Position numbers and translations under genes: made by a program. Below are positions 41,436-50,630 of a stretch of DNA of 64,000 nt, one piece after another. The stretch is from Kangiella koreensis DSM 16069 (lineage in GTDB: Bacteria; Pseudomonadota; Gammaproteobacteria; Enterobacterales; Kangiellaceae), in NCBI RefSeq assembly GCF_000024085.1, contig NC_013166.1, positions 124,001-188,000 of the forward strand, given 5' to 3'. The notes under the pieces are model-generated. The model had not been told where the DNA came from and made no database searches. It was given only the letters and a program-made list of their open reading frames with translations. Positions within the stretch are counted from its first letter, which is position 1. Each line of letters opens with the position of its first letter.

Positions 41436-41639
41436 ATGCAAGAGAAAACCAGCCCCAAACGCTTCGTCGCCGGCGCCACCTGCCCCGAATGTAAGGCAAT
41501 GGACACTACAGTCTGCTTTTATGAAGACGACATCTTTGTACGGGAATGCACCGAATGCGGTTTTATAGAAAGAATTGGTCATGATGAAGAGCCAGACGAT
41601 AAATCAAAACCGCAGATGATTAAGGTCAAAGAGTTGTAG
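41436..41639 (+). CDS. YheV-like zinc-ribbon protein (DUF2387)
   Basis: This 67-residue protein has KRFVAGATCPECKAMDTTVCF and ECTECGFIERI, giving a four-cysteine zinc-ribbon as in E. coli YheV. The function is unknown. ATG 41436 matches the short family length; the long frame running upstream from 41181 is antisense to the antiporter gene and is not real. It is divergent from the antiporter and is followed by two unrecognised genes. Confidence 0.8.
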   Translation: MQEKTSPKRFVAGATCPECKAMDTTVCFYEDDIFVRECTECGFIERIGHDEEPDDKSKPQMIKVKEL

Positions 41640-41652
41640 GGGGATAGCTACA

Positions 41653-42021
41653 ATGTATCGCATACCAAAAGATTTAGATCTTTCTAAAATGATTGGAGAG
41701 TTCACAACGCAAATAGCTGTGGGGCAGAATGACATTCAGTTAAGCTTTGGGAGTGTCACCTTTACCATTGAATCAAAAATAATGATCATTCGAGATGGCA
41801 AGATCATTGGGATATGGGAAGGCGCTAACTGGCCAACATCAGAGTTCTACGAGATTATGAACGTCCATGTGGTGGATTATAAGGTTCCAGGTGAGAGAAC
41901 AATCGTCATTGTCCTTGAGAATAATATGGAGATACATATGCATGATGACTCCGACCATTATGAATGCATACAAATATCAATTGATGGTAATGTTAAATGG
42001 TTATTTAATTACAACGAATAA
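41653..42021 (+). CDS. Unrecognised protein, orphan pair member 1
   Basis: This 122-residue protein starts MYRIPKDLDLSKMIGEF and has no signal peptide or membrane segment. The body is rich in beta-prone and acidic stretches (VTFTIESKIMIIRDGKIIGIW, IEMHMHDDSDHYECIQISI), of the kind seen in small single-domain immunity or accessory proteins, but no family was recognised. It starts 13 bases after the zinc-ribbon gene, with GGGGGATAG as ribosome site. The next gene begins directly after its stop codon. Confidence 0.65.
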   Translation: MYRIPKDLDLSKMIGEFTTQIAVGQNDIQLSFGSVTFTIESKIMIIRDGKIIGIWEGANWPTSEFYEIMNVHVVDYKVPGERTIVIVLENNMEIHMHDDSDHYECIQISIDGNVKWLFNYNE

Positions 42022-42426
42022 ATGGCAAGCATAAAGAGACTAAGAAGTGTAATTCATAGCACTGCTCACCATTCCGTGAGCGGGCTTTGCTACGTGCATC
42101 CTTATTTAGGAGAAGCATGTCAAGAAGTTGGTATAAGTACGGTATCTGTGAGCCTGTCAAAAATCGAGATAAAGCCTAAACTTGAAAATGAAAGGAAGGA
42201 ATTAGAGTTATCAATTACCGCACTTCGACAGAAGTTCAAGGAACTGCTGGAATCTGAACGAATGATGATGGATGAAATAAAAAGTGCGGATATTATCTTT
42301 AATTTCAGCAAAAGTATTTGGCCAGATAGTTGTTATATTGAGGTGGTAACACAAGAGGATAAAAGGATTGAGGTCGCCGTAGACTCTTTGGGTAATCCAG
42401 CTGAGATTTTAAAAGCCGAAAGGTAG
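42022..42426 (+). CDS. Unrecognised protein, orphan pair member 2
   Basis: This 134-residue protein begins MASIKRLRSVIHSTAHHSVSG, immediately after the previous stop. A coiled-coil-like segment (about residues 55-85, ENERKELELSITALRQKFKELLE) precedes a short beta-rich end. There is no signal peptide, membrane segment or recognised family. A partial REP-like repeat (ACCGCGGTATGAC) follows at 42441, and the hem-operon terminator at 42487. The adjoining start and the repeats suggest a small inserted pair. Confidence 0.6.
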   Translation: MASIKRLRSVIHSTAHHSVSGLCYVHPYLGEACQEVGISTVSVSLSKIEIKPKLENERKELELSITALRQKFKELLESERMMMDEIKSADIIFNFSKSIWPDSCYIEVVTQEDKRIEVAVDSLGNPAEILKAER

Positions 42427-42486
42427 GAAGTGCCCTCGGTACCGCGGTATGACACGGTAATGTTTGAGTTGGATTATTGTGAGCAT

Positions 42487-42511
42487 AAAAAAAGGTGCGT
42501 CGTGACGCACC
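42487..42511 (-). terminator. Intrinsic terminator of the hem operon built from a repeat palindrome
   Basis: On the minus strand the 18-bp palindrome GGTGCGTC-AC-GACGCACC is followed directly by seven T (A run at 42487-42493 on the plus strand). It lies 20 bases after the hemY stop. The same 18-mer occurs at 6627-6644 without a T run, so a dispersed repeat serves as the terminator stem here. Confidence 0.8.
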
Positions 42512-42530
42512 CTACGTAGAACGAAATATA

Positions 42531-43757
42531 TTAACTCTTTTCGGTTAAATCACCGATCAAATCATATTCACGTCTTGGTTTAACTTCATTAGCCAGTCCT
42601 TTTTGGTAGGCTTCCTGCGCTTGGATGGGATGGCCAAGTTGGTTGTAGGCCTGGGCGAGGTAATAGTGTGCTTCAGCGGATGGAATGATCGCCAGGCTTT
42701 GCTCCAGATAACTTTTGGCTTTGCCCCACAGTTGTGCTTTAAGCGCCAACTTACCTAGAGTTGCGAGTAGCACAGCGTTATGGGGTTTTTGTTTAAGCCA
42801 ACCTTCGGCGTAGGCTAATGTCTTATCGGGCTGTGGTGTGTCGATATCACCGAACAGTTGAATCAGCTCGTCCTGCCATTGGTGTTTTACTGAATCTTTA
42901 ACCAATACTTCCAATTCCTGATCCTGTTGCAATTGTGCAAGGGCTCTACCGTAGGTCAGTTCTAGCTCAGGCGATTTGCGCAAATGATTGGGTATACTGC
43001 TCCAGAACTCTGAAAGTTTGTCGAAGTTGGCGGTTTCAGCCTGTTTTTGCAGCTGATGATTCCAGGCCAAAATTTCAATGGTATTCAGTTCGCTGGATTC
43101 GAACACACGGTTTTTGCGTAGCTTGGGCAAGATATCGATGACATGTTGCCAGTCATTCAAGCGTGCATACAGTTGATAAAGCAATTTCAGGACATAAGGG
43201 TGATGTGGCGATATGTCACGTAAGTGGCTTAAAGTCGCTAGCGCTTGCTCGTATTGCTTGTGCTGCATCTGTAGCTGTGCCTGAGTCAGGCCAATCGCGA
43301 CCTGCGCATCAGGCTGAGTTTTAGCGGCTATATGCAGATAATGATCACGTCCCTTGTCATTACCCTGTTCCTGCGCGGCACGAGCGGCTGCTAAGTAATT
43401 AATCAGTTTGGTATTGCGAATCTGAGCGCCTTTGGCCAATAATTTTTCTGCTGTTTTCCAATGACCTTCGGCTAAGGCAATCATGCCGTCGATGGTGTTT
43501 TGACGAGCTTTACGAAGATTACGATCACCGAACCAGTTGAGGGTCAGGTTGCTGGTGCGCAGTAAATAGCGAATCAGTAACCAGACCAGCCATAATAAAA
43601 CTAGGCCTAAAACAAGCAGGCCAAGCGCAACATTGTTCTTAAACTCAATGGCGGTTTTATCGAGCAGGATATAAGTCGAACCAGGGATTTTGCTGATCAG
43701 CGGGCCAATAATCAGACCACCCAACAGACCGAATAGTAGATACCATTTTAACTTCAT
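42531..43757 (-). CDS. hemY: HemY-like TPR membrane protein
   Basis: This 408-residue protein has two N-terminal membrane segments (about residues 5-25 and 42-65), an FGDRNLRKARQNTIDGMIALAEGHWKTAEKLL motif typical of the HemY N-domain, and TPR repeats to the end. HemY of proteobacteria lies in the hemCDXY cluster; its exact function is unclear and it is not the Bacillus protoporphyrinogen oxidase. It overlaps hemX by 4 bases. Confidence 0.9.
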   Translation of the reverse strand: MKLKWYLLFGLLGGLIIGPLISKIPGSTYILLDKTAIEFKNNVALGLLVLGLVLLWLVWLLIRYLLRTSNLTLNWFGDRNLRKARQNTIDGMIALAEGHWKTAEKLLAKGAQIRNTKLINYLAAARAAQEQGNDKGRDHYLHIAAKTQPDAQVAIGLTQAQLQMQHKQYEQALATLSHLRDISPHHPYVLKLLYQLYARLNDWQHVIDILPKLRKNRVFESSELNTIEILAWNHQLQKQAETANFDKLSEFWSSIPNHLRKSPELELTYGRALAQLQQDQELEVLVKDSVKHQWQDELIQLFGDIDTPQPDKTLAYAEGWLKQKPHNAVLLATLGKLALKAQLWGKAKSYLEQSLAIIPSAEAHYYLAQAYNQLGHPIQAQEAYQKGLANEVKPRREYDLIGDLTEKS

Positions 43758-45034
43758 TGGGCGACCTCCTCAGAGGTTGCTGGTGCTGGATTGCTAGCTT
43801 GAGACTGGCGCCCGGTAATTTGCTCTATGACCCGTAACGATTGCAGTTGCTGTGGCAAATTAAGCGCCACGCTCATTTGTAATAATTCATCCAGCTGTTG
43901 CATAAAAGCAGTGGTAGTTGCAGGTTCACTTTTGAAATATTGGCTGACCCAGTCTTCAATTTCACCAAGAGCATTTTGATAGACTGCATCATTATGCTGA
44001 ATAGCCGCCAGTTGTGCGGTTTGTAGATTCAACAGGATGTTTTGACGCAGCAGAGCATCATGTTGTGGCGAGATAAAAGGCTTCATTGATTCATCATAAT
44101 GATGCACCGTGTAATACTGGCTGAGTGCAGAACTGAAAGAATCTTTAAAGCGTTGCCAGCCAGAAGTTTCTTCTTCGGTGGTGCCATCGGTAGCTTCAGT
44201 TGATTCAGTATCTTCGGCATCAGGTAGTTGCACCGTCGCTAATTCAAGATCTTCAACCAAAGGCTTGAGGCTTTGCAGTTTTATCGCGACGCCTTCGATA
44301 TCCAGTGCACCGCTGGCGCGAACAATATTGATGTCGTTATTGATAGCCTGACGTAAACTTTGCAGACTGGAATCATTCATGGCCAACACCTGACGGTCTG
44401 CAGCTTGCAATAATCCTACGATGGTTTTGGCGTTGTCTGTATAATGCAGTTTGTAGGAAGCCTGGCGAATCAAATATTCCGCCTCGGCCAGCATCCATTG
44501 ATTCTGTTGCTCGTCAGTTGAGGTGATTTTTTGTTGCGTAATCTTGAGCTCGTTTTGCAATTGTTCCAGTTGCAGAGAAAGTTGATGATTAACCTGCGAC
44601 AGCTCATTGGCCTGCTGGCTACTTTCGCTTTCTAAATTATTAATAACACCTTGTTGTTGCTGTACCTGCTGTTGCAGTTGATCCAGCGTACTGGCTTTTT
44701 CCTGCGCTGATTGGTAGTTGTTCCAAAGGGTCCAGCCGTAGTAGCCGCCTGCACCAATAATCGCAAGAATAATGACGATGATGATCCACTTCATGGGAGA
44801 TGGTTTTTTAGCGGAGGAGGTATTACTTGCTGGTGTTTTTTTGCCAGAGTGAGCCCCTGAGCTGGCAGCTTTTTTGTCTTGAGTGGCTGATGATTGAGAA
44901 TTGCTGGAGCTTTTGTCTGACTTGGCATCGCTACCAGAGTTAGAATTATTGTTTGAGGTCGCTTTGTCGTCCTGGCTGGCAGGAGTCGTCTCTTGCTTAA
45001 CCGTATCTTTTGCGTCCTTATCCTTTTTGCTCAT
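43754..45034 (-). CDS. hemX: HemX-like protein (uroporphyrinogen-III C-methyltransferase-family annotation)
   Basis: This 426-residue protein has a low-complexity Ser/Asp/Lys-rich cytoplasmic N-terminus (about residues 1-78), one membrane segment (WIIIVIILAIIGAGGYYGW, about 84-103), a long Gln-rich coiled coil (about 110-170), and a periplasmic HemX domain with QWMLAEAEYLIRQASYKLHYT and MSVALNLPQQ. It lies between hemD and hemY. The function of the family is not settled. It shares a 4-base overlap with hemY. Confidence 0.88.
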   Translation of the reverse strand: MSKKDKDAKDTVKQETTPASQDDKATSNNNSNSGSDAKSDKSSSNSQSSATQDKKAASSGAHSGKKTPASNTSSAKKPSPMKWIIIVIILAIIGAGGYYGWTLWNNYQSAQEKASTLDQLQQQVQQQQGVINNLESESSQQANELSQVNHQLSLQLEQLQNELKITQQKITSTDEQQNQWMLAEAEYLIRQASYKLHYTDNAKTIVGLLQAADRQVLAMNDSSLQSLRQAINNDINIVRASGALDIEGVAIKLQSLKPLVEDLELATVQLPDAEDTESTEATDGTTEEETSGWQRFKDSFSSALSQYYTVHHYDESMKPFISPQHDALLRQNILLNLQTAQLAAIQHNDAVYQNALGEIEDWVSQYFKSEPATTTAFMQQLDELLQMSVALNLPQQLQSLRVIEQITGRQSQASNPAPATSEEVAQ

Positions 45035-45122
45035 AGGTTCTCTCTCTTTACTTATTCATTATCAGTTACTTATTCATATCAGAAATAAAACATTGCTGAA
45101 CGAACTTCGCAAGCTGTTGCTA

Positions 45123-45875
45123 TCAGGGTTGGCACCAGTTTAAGCAGGCGCTAATGATTTCAGCGTTGGATGCGTCTTTAGCAGTATAACAATTTGTATA
45201 GCCCATTTGTCGAGCCAAATCACTAATTCGCGAGCTACCGCTGATAATAACTACCTGTTCGGGTGTAATCCCTGCAGTTGATAACATCTTATCGGTCAGC
45301 TCGAGGATTTGACCGCTGGTAACTACCCAGCCGATGGGCTTTTCTGCACTTGCCTGCTGCATGGCTGGCGGCAGTGCCGCTGTCAGTTCGATGCGATGAT
45401 AGACCGGCAAAACGCCAAGTTGATAAGGGCCGCCCAGTTCCTGTTCCAGTAGGCCGCGTCCTTTATCGCCACGAATTAACAAAATTGGATAGTCGGCGGG
45501 CAATGAGAATTGGTTGATTAATGCCAGAATGCCTTCGCTATCCGGTGTTTTCGGAACTAACGCTGAAAGACCATAAGGCTGCAATGCCTTTTGAGTGGCT
45601 TTGCCGACGGCTATAAGGGTGTGGCCGAGAAACTGGTCGAGTTGTTCCTGGCTAAGATCTTTCAAGGCATAATCCACTGCCTGCTTGCTGACAAAAATCC
45701 ACAGCTTGTGTTGCTTTAATAGTGTTAGCTGCTGTTCAGGTGAGTAATCGGTATTGGAGGTAAAGCGGATCAGTGGGCAGTGAATAGCGCGGTAACCCTC
45801 ATCATTAAGCTCCTGACATAAGCTCTCGCCCATTGGAGATGGGCGAGTAACGATAATAGTTGTAGGGTTAGCCAT
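45123..45875 (-). CDS. hemD: Uroporphyrinogen-III synthase
   Basis: HemD closes the linear tetrapyrrole made by HemC. This 250-residue protein shows the weakly conserved family features: VTRPSPMGESLCQEL at the N-terminus, IFVSKQAVDYAL, AVGKATQKALQ, LLIRGDKGRGLLEQEL, PVYHR and VVTSGQILELTD. It lies between hemC (27-base gap) and hemX on the same strand. Confidence 0.9.
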   Translation of the reverse strand: MANPTTIIVTRPSPMGESLCQELNDEGYRAIHCPLIRFTSNTDYSPEQQLTLLKQHKLWIFVSKQAVDYALKDLSQEQLDQFLGHTLIAVGKATQKALQPYGLSALVPKTPDSEGILALINQFSLPADYPILLIRGDKGRGLLEQELGGPYQLGVLPVYHRIELTAALPPAMQQASAEKPIGWVVTSGQILELTDKMLSTAGITPEQVVIISGSSRISDLARQMGYTNCYTAKDASNAEIISACLNWCQP

Positions 45876-45902
45876 AGCTTAAACTTTTCAATGCCCTTGA
45901 GG

Positions 45903-46838
45903 TTAGTGGTCGACAGTAGCTGCCAACTCTTGAATCAGTTCACGCGCACCAAGCTCCAGTAATTCTTGTGAGACTTTATGACCAATAGCCAGTGCATCTT
46001 GCGCTGGGCCTTCGGCGCTGGCTTCGATGATTTGCTGGTCAACGCCGCCAACTAATGCACGCAATGACAAAGTATCATCGTTAATAGTAGCAAAGGCTGC
46101 CACCGGAACCTGACAACTGGCCTGCAAAGTTTTGGTAATAGTACGCTCGGCAAGCACGCGCAGACTGGTGGTTTCATCTTGTAATGGCTGCAAAATAGCA
46201 TCGAGATCAGGATCATTGGTGCGAGCTTCGATACCGACCGCTCCCTGGCCTGGAGCAGGTAGCATCAGCTCAGGCTCAAACTGGCTACGAATACGTTCTT
46301 CCAATCCTAGTCGCTTAAGGCCGGCAGAGGCCAGCACGATGGCATCATAGTTGCCGTCATCCAGCTTGGATAAACGGGTACCGACATTGCCACGCAAATC
46401 GGTAATCTTGAGATCGGGACGGGCTCTTAATAACTGAATTTTACGGCGCAGACTGGAAGTACCAACGTTGGCACCACAGGGTAAGTCATCCAGATTATGG
46501 TATTTATTAGAGACAAACGCATCAGTGGGATCTTCGCGTTCGCAAATCACCTTGAGTTCTAACCCTTCAGGAAATTGATAAGGCACATCTTTCATCGAGT
46601 GCACTGCAATATCAGCGCGACCTTCCAGCATGGCCTGCTCCAGTTCTTTAACGAATAAGCCTTTGCCGCCGATTTTGGTCAGTGGTGTTCCCAGAATCTT
46701 GTCGCCCTGAGTGGTCATCGGAACCAGCTCGACGGTTAAATCAGGGTGCAGTTGCTGTAAGCGGGATTGCACGTATTCGGCTTGCCACATGGCTAGAGGA
46801 CTTTGGCGGGTGGCAATGCGCAGGGTTGAGATACTCAT
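45903..46838 (-). CDS. hemC: Porphobilinogen deaminase
   Basis: HemC joins four porphobilinogen units into hydroxymethylbilane. This 311-residue protein has [73 protein letters not shown], and the cofactor-binding cysteine in ASCQVPVAA (about residue 242). The length is close to E. coli HemC (313). It is the first gene of hemCDXY and lies downstream of the AlgR-like gene, with a CTTAAC-A-GTTAAG palindrome at 46855-46867 in the gap. Confidence 0.96.
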   Translation of the reverse strand: MSISTLRIATRQSPLAMWQAEYVQSRLQQLHPDLTVELVPMTTQGDKILGTPLTKIGGKGLFVKELEQAMLEGRADIAVHSMKDVPYQFPEGLELKVICEREDPTDAFVSNKYHNLDDLPCGANVGTSSLRRKIQLLRARPDLKITDLRGNVGTRLSKLDDGNYDAIVLASAGLKRLGLEERIRSQFEPELMLPAPGQGAVGIEARTNDPDLDAILQPLQDETTSLRVLAERTITKTLQASCQVPVAAFATINDDTLSLRALVGGVDQQIIEASAEGPAQDALAIGHKVSQELLELGARELIQELAATVDH

Positions 46839-46913
46839 AATTGGATAGTTAACTCTTAACAGTTAAGGGTAAAAGACAGCATGTTGCGACGATCTTAGCA
46901 TAAAGATATTGGC

Positions 46914-47618
46914 TTACGCAGAATTTGCAGTCAAAAATTGACGTACATCAGGCTGATGGCGACGACTGATTTCAGGCTTGGTTTTAGCGTCCTGAATCAG
47001 TGCCAGACAACCGCTGTCGTCCTGCTCAATACCAATTAGGTGTTGGCGATTAACCAGGGTTGAGCGATGGATACGTATAAAGTCATGGCTAAAGCGCTGT
47101 TCCAGATCCTTAAGACTTTCACTGCTTAACAGCACCTCTTTCGCAAGGTGCACTTCGGTATATTTCTGGTCCGAATGTAAAAACAGAATCTCTTCCACCG
47201 CGACTCGGCGTACGGTTTCGCGTTCTCGTATGCTCAAGTAAGCGGTTTTAGTCTGGGTAAGCTGGCGTTGTAGTTTTTGTAGTGCTTTGCTTAAGCGTTC
47301 ATGCCGAATCGGTTTCAGCAAGTAATCTTGTGCGTCTACGTCAAAAGCCTGCAGGGCATATTCATCATAAGCCGTGGTAAAAATAATGTGCGGCTGTGGG
47401 TCATTTTGATTGAGCTGCTTGGCAACTTGCATACCGTTCATGACCGGCATCGAAATATCGAGGAAGATTAGATCAGGCTGCAGTGAATTAATCAGATCCA
47501 AGGCCTGCTGACCATTTTCAGCCTCGCCAACAATCTCCAAATCAGAATGAGAGTCGAGTAAGCGACGTAAACGCTGGCGGGCGGGTTGTTCATCATCAAC
47601 GATTAATACAGAAATCAT
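46914..47618 (-). CDS. algR: LytTR-type response regulator (AlgR-like)
   Basis: This 234-residue protein has a receiver domain (acidic patch VDDEQ, phosphorylated Asp in DLIFLDISMPVMNG near residue 55, Lys in YLLKPIRHERL) and a C-terminal LytTR DNA-binding domain (REETVRRV...HSDQKYTEV...FIRIHRSTLVNRQH). AlgR-like regulators are paired with an atypical kinase upstream; here it is the AlgZ-like gene 3 bases before. The gene precedes hemC on the same strand, as in Pseudomonas. Confidence 0.85.
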   Translation of the reverse strand: MISVLIVDDEQPARQRLRRLLDSHSDLEIVGEAENGQQALDLINSLQPDLIFLDISMPVMNGMQVAKQLNQNDPQPHIIFTTAYDEYALQAFDVDAQDYLLKPIRHERLSKALQKLQRQLTQTKTAYLSIRERETVRRVAVEEILFLHSDQKYTEVHLAKEVLLSSESLKDLEQRFSHDFIRIHRSTLVNRQHLIGIEQDDSGCLALIQDAKTKPEISRRHQPDVRQFLTANSA

Positions 47619-47621
47619 AAT

Positions 47622-48662
47622 CTATCCGTTTACTTGCTTTGGTATGGTCAGCGTACAGTAAAAACAGCCATTGGATTGATGGTAATTAATCGACGCCTTG
47701 TTGCCAAACAGTACATCCAGACGCTGTTGAATATTACTCAAAGCCAGTGAGTTACCCTTGTGACTTTTGGCACTATCTTCTGCCAACGGATTAATCACTT
47801 CCAACTGAATATGCTTGTGATAACTCACTCCTTTAATAATGATGGAGCCACCTTCGGAACGAGCCTGAATGCCATGATAAACCGCATTTTCGATTATTGG
47901 CTGTAATAATAGCGGTGGCACTAGCAAGTTTGGATCAATAGTCTCAGTTTGCCACTCAAAACGAAGCTTATCGCCCAGGCGCTGTTGTTCCAGGTTGAGG
48001 TACTGGGTACATAAATGTTTTTCTTCACTAAAAGGGATTAGAACATCCGAGCGTTGCATACTGGCACGGAAAATATCGGCCATATCCAATATCATATGTT
48101 CGGTTTTAACTGGATCAACAATTGCCAGATTGGCAAGGGTGTTCAGGCTATTGAAAAGAAAGTGCGGGCGAATGCGTGATTGTAGAGCTTGAATGCGTGC
48201 CTCTGCTTCTGAGCGGATGCGGCGTAGACTTTCTTCGCGTAAGTAGAAATAGCGGAAGAATATTCCGCTGACAATAAGGGCAATGAATATATTTCGCAGC
48301 AGGAACCAGATTGAGGGCTCCTCGCTTAAATAAAAACTAATAAGCAGGCTGTAACTTAATGTGACTAGTAAGATGACTCCAATGGCTAGTGCTGAAAACC
48401 TTTGAAGGCTGACGGTTGGCAACTTAAGCAGAAAATATCTTCGCAACAAACACAGAATGCCCAGGCTGGTCAGCGAGGTCCAAAGAATAAACAGAGAGTA
48501 AAGACTGAGGTTTATCCAGAATTGATGTTGCCAGTTGGCCGTAGCAAAACTGAGTAGCAAAGCCAGAATAACGCTGGCAATAACAATCAAATAAACGGTC
48601 GCTGCCTGACAGAAGTCGGGAAGTTGATTAACTAAGCTGTTAGTCTGTTTTGCTTCATTCAT
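47622..48662 (-). CDS. algZ: LytS/AlgZ-type sensor histidine kinase
   Basis: This 346-residue membrane kinase has four or so hydrophobic segments (to about residue 140). The His_kinase domain of the LytS family follows, with the phosphorylated histidine in RPHFLFNSLNTLANLA (about residue 175). LLQPIIENAVYHGI and NSLALSNIQQRL represent the nucleotide-binding part. ATG 48662 gives a normal length; an in-frame start at 48776 adds 38 residues without support. The partner regulator begins 3 bases after its stop. Confidence 0.85.
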   Translation of the reverse strand: MNEAKQTNSLVNQLPDFCQAATVYLIVIASVILALLLSFATANWQHQFWINLSLYSLFILWTSLTSLGILCLLRRYFLLKLPTVSLQRFSALAIGVILLVTLSYSLLISFYLSEEPSIWFLLRNIFIALIVSGIFFRYFYLREESLRRIRSEAEARIQALQSRIRPHFLFNSLNTLANLAIVDPVKTEHMILDMADIFRASMQRSDVLIPFSEEKHLCTQYLNLEQQRLGDKLRFEWQTETIDPNLLVPPLLLQPIIENAVYHGIQARSEGGSIIIKGVSYHKHIQLEVINPLAEDSAKSHKGNSLALSNIQQRLDVLFGNKASINYHQSNGCFYCTLTIPKQVNG

Positions 48663-48865
48663 GTGGCTTATAGTCGCGCAAAAATGCTGGAAAATCCATA
48701 AGTTAGTGTAAAAATAGAAGAACTCCTGCGAGTGGATACAGACCTTCTTGGTGTATAAATATTCAACAATTGTCACTTGCAGCCGATTATGCTTAGTTTT
48801 AGGATAGTTTCATCGGTAGTGGTACCGAGGCCTGGAATGATTTATGGCTGGCTAAAGGAGCTGAC

Positions 48866-50524
48866 ATGGAAGCAACAAAAGTATTCGACTGGATAGGACG
48901 ACATAGGAAGACTATCCAAGCCTACATTATCCCTGGTCTGGTTGTTCTGGCTGGACTGGTTTATGTTTTAGTTTACGCCACTGGCGGCATCAAATACGTC
49001 TATTCCCATTCAATGTATATCCCCATATTGCTGGCCGGATTCATCTTCGGCATCAAAGGCGGCATTCTAATGGGGTTATTTGCTGGTTTTGTGTTGGGTC
49101 CTTTTATGCCCATCAATATAGAAACTGGTGAAATGCAACAGACCGCCAACTGGCTCTATCGAACTGGCTTCTTCACCTTGATTGGTGCCTTTAGTGGCGC
49201 AGTCAGTGATGGTGTTGGCTATTATATGCGACATCTGAAATGGTTATCGCGACATAATGATGCCACAGAGCTACCTAATCGTAGTGCCCTGTTTGATGCT
49301 CTGAAAGTGTTGCGCGAAAAACGTAAAAGCGAAAGCACAATATATTTAGTGCTGGTGTCTATTGAAAATACACTGGAGCTTAAATCTGCTTTTGGATTTA
49401 ACGTGATTGACCAGGCAACCCGTCAGCTGGCAAAGAGATTGCAAGACTGCAATGGAGGGCAGGTGGTTTATCATACCGATTCAGCTCAGCTGGCATTGGT
49501 ATTAACTGGCAGCGATGAGCATAATCATGATGTATTGGAGCAGTTGGGCGAAGCAGTGCAGGAGCCAGTGCTATTCAATGATATTCCGATCCATATTGAA
49601 GCGCGTATGGGTTACGCGATGCTTAATAAAATCAAAAAAGATCCGCACGTTTACTTACAAAGAGCTGAGGCTGCGCTGGCCCTGGCGCAGGAGCGTGATC
49701 AGGATGTAACCGTGTTTAGCCCTGAGATAGTCAGTAAAACGGAAGAAAATCTGATGATTCTTGGTGAGCTGAAAAATGCATTAGCCAATGGACAGATTAG
49801 TTTGCATTACCAGCCTAAGATCGATTTGAGTAATGGTAATATTTGTAGTGTTGAAGCCCTGATGCGCTGGAACCATCCAGAACGCGGTATGATTCCTCCG
49901 GGCCTGTTTATCCCAAGAGCCGAACAAAGCACCCTGATTCAGACCGTCACCGAGTTTGCGTTGGAAGAGGCCCTGAGTCAGATCAAAAGCTGGAAAAGAC
50001 AAGGTATTGAAATCCCTATAGCAGTCAACATCTCTACTCGAAACTTACTACATCCTCATTTCACCGACCTTGTTTTATCCTTACTTGAAAAGTATCAGCT
50101 GAGTGGCGAATGCCTGGAGCTTGAAGTTACCGAAGGGTCCTTGATGGTGGATATGGAAAAAACTATTGATGAGTTGATTCGATTGGCTGGGGCAAAGCTG
50201 ACGATTTCGATTGATGATTTTGGAACTGGCTACTCATCACTGCAATACCTGCATCGATTGCCAGCATCCTTAATTAAAATAGACCAGTCATTCGTACGGC
50301 GTCTACCCAACGACAAAGGTGCAGCGCACATCATCGACGCCGCCGTTACCCTCGCCAAGAAAATGGATATCCAAACGATTGCTGAGGGGGTTGAAACCCG
50401 CGAAGTGTATGACTACTTGCGCAACATTGGTTGCAATATGGTACAGGGCTACTATATTGCCAAGCCGTTACCGGTTAAAGAATTTAATGACTGGTACCAG
50501 CAACGGCATGGGGTTTATGGGTAA
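48866..50524 (+). CDS. Membrane EAL-domain phosphodiesterase with degenerate GGDEF domain
   Basis: This 552-residue protein has about four membrane segments (residues about 20-120) and then a GGDEF-like domain (about 135-290; DATELPNRSALFDAL start, but no GGDEF motif). A well-kept EAL domain follows (about 300-545; SVEALMRWNHPERGMIPPGLFI, VNISTRNLLHP, LEVTEGSLM, SIDDFGTGYSSLQYLHRLP, IDQSFVR and AEGVET). It probably degrades c-di-GMP, with the degenerate domain as a regulatory site. The signal it senses is unknown. Confidence 0.88.
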   Translation: MEATKVFDWIGRHRKTIQAYIIPGLVVLAGLVYVLVYATGGIKYVYSHSMYIPILLAGFIFGIKGGILMGLFAGFVLGPFMPINIETGEMQQTANWLYRTGFFTLIGAFSGAVSDGVGYYMRHLKWLSRHNDATELPNRSALFDALKVLREKRKSESTIYLVLVSIENTLELKSAFGFNVIDQATRQLAKRLQDCNGGQVVYHTDSAQLALVLTGSDEHNHDVLEQLGEAVQEPVLFNDIPIHIEARMGYAMLNKIKKDPHVYLQRAEAALALAQERDQDVTVFSPEIVSKTEENLMILGELKNALANGQISLHYQPKIDLSNGNICSVEALMRWNHPERGMIPPGLFIPRAEQSTLIQTVTEFALEEALSQIKSWKRQGIEIPIAVNISTRNLLHPHFTDLVLSLLEKYQLSGECLELEVTEGSLMVDMEKTIDELIRLAGAKLTISIDDFGTGYSSLQYLHRLPASLIKIDQSFVRRLPNDKGAAHIIDAAVTLAKKMDIQTIAEGVETREVYDYLRNIGCNMVQGYYIAKPLPVKEFNDWYQQRHGVYG

Positions 50525-50630
50525 GGGGTACTGGCTATCAAGTATCCTTCTTCACAGAGGGGCGAAAAGCTAAATTAATGAATTCTAAAATCTAGCCATC
50601 AAACCTAATAGAAAAAATCACGAATACCTA

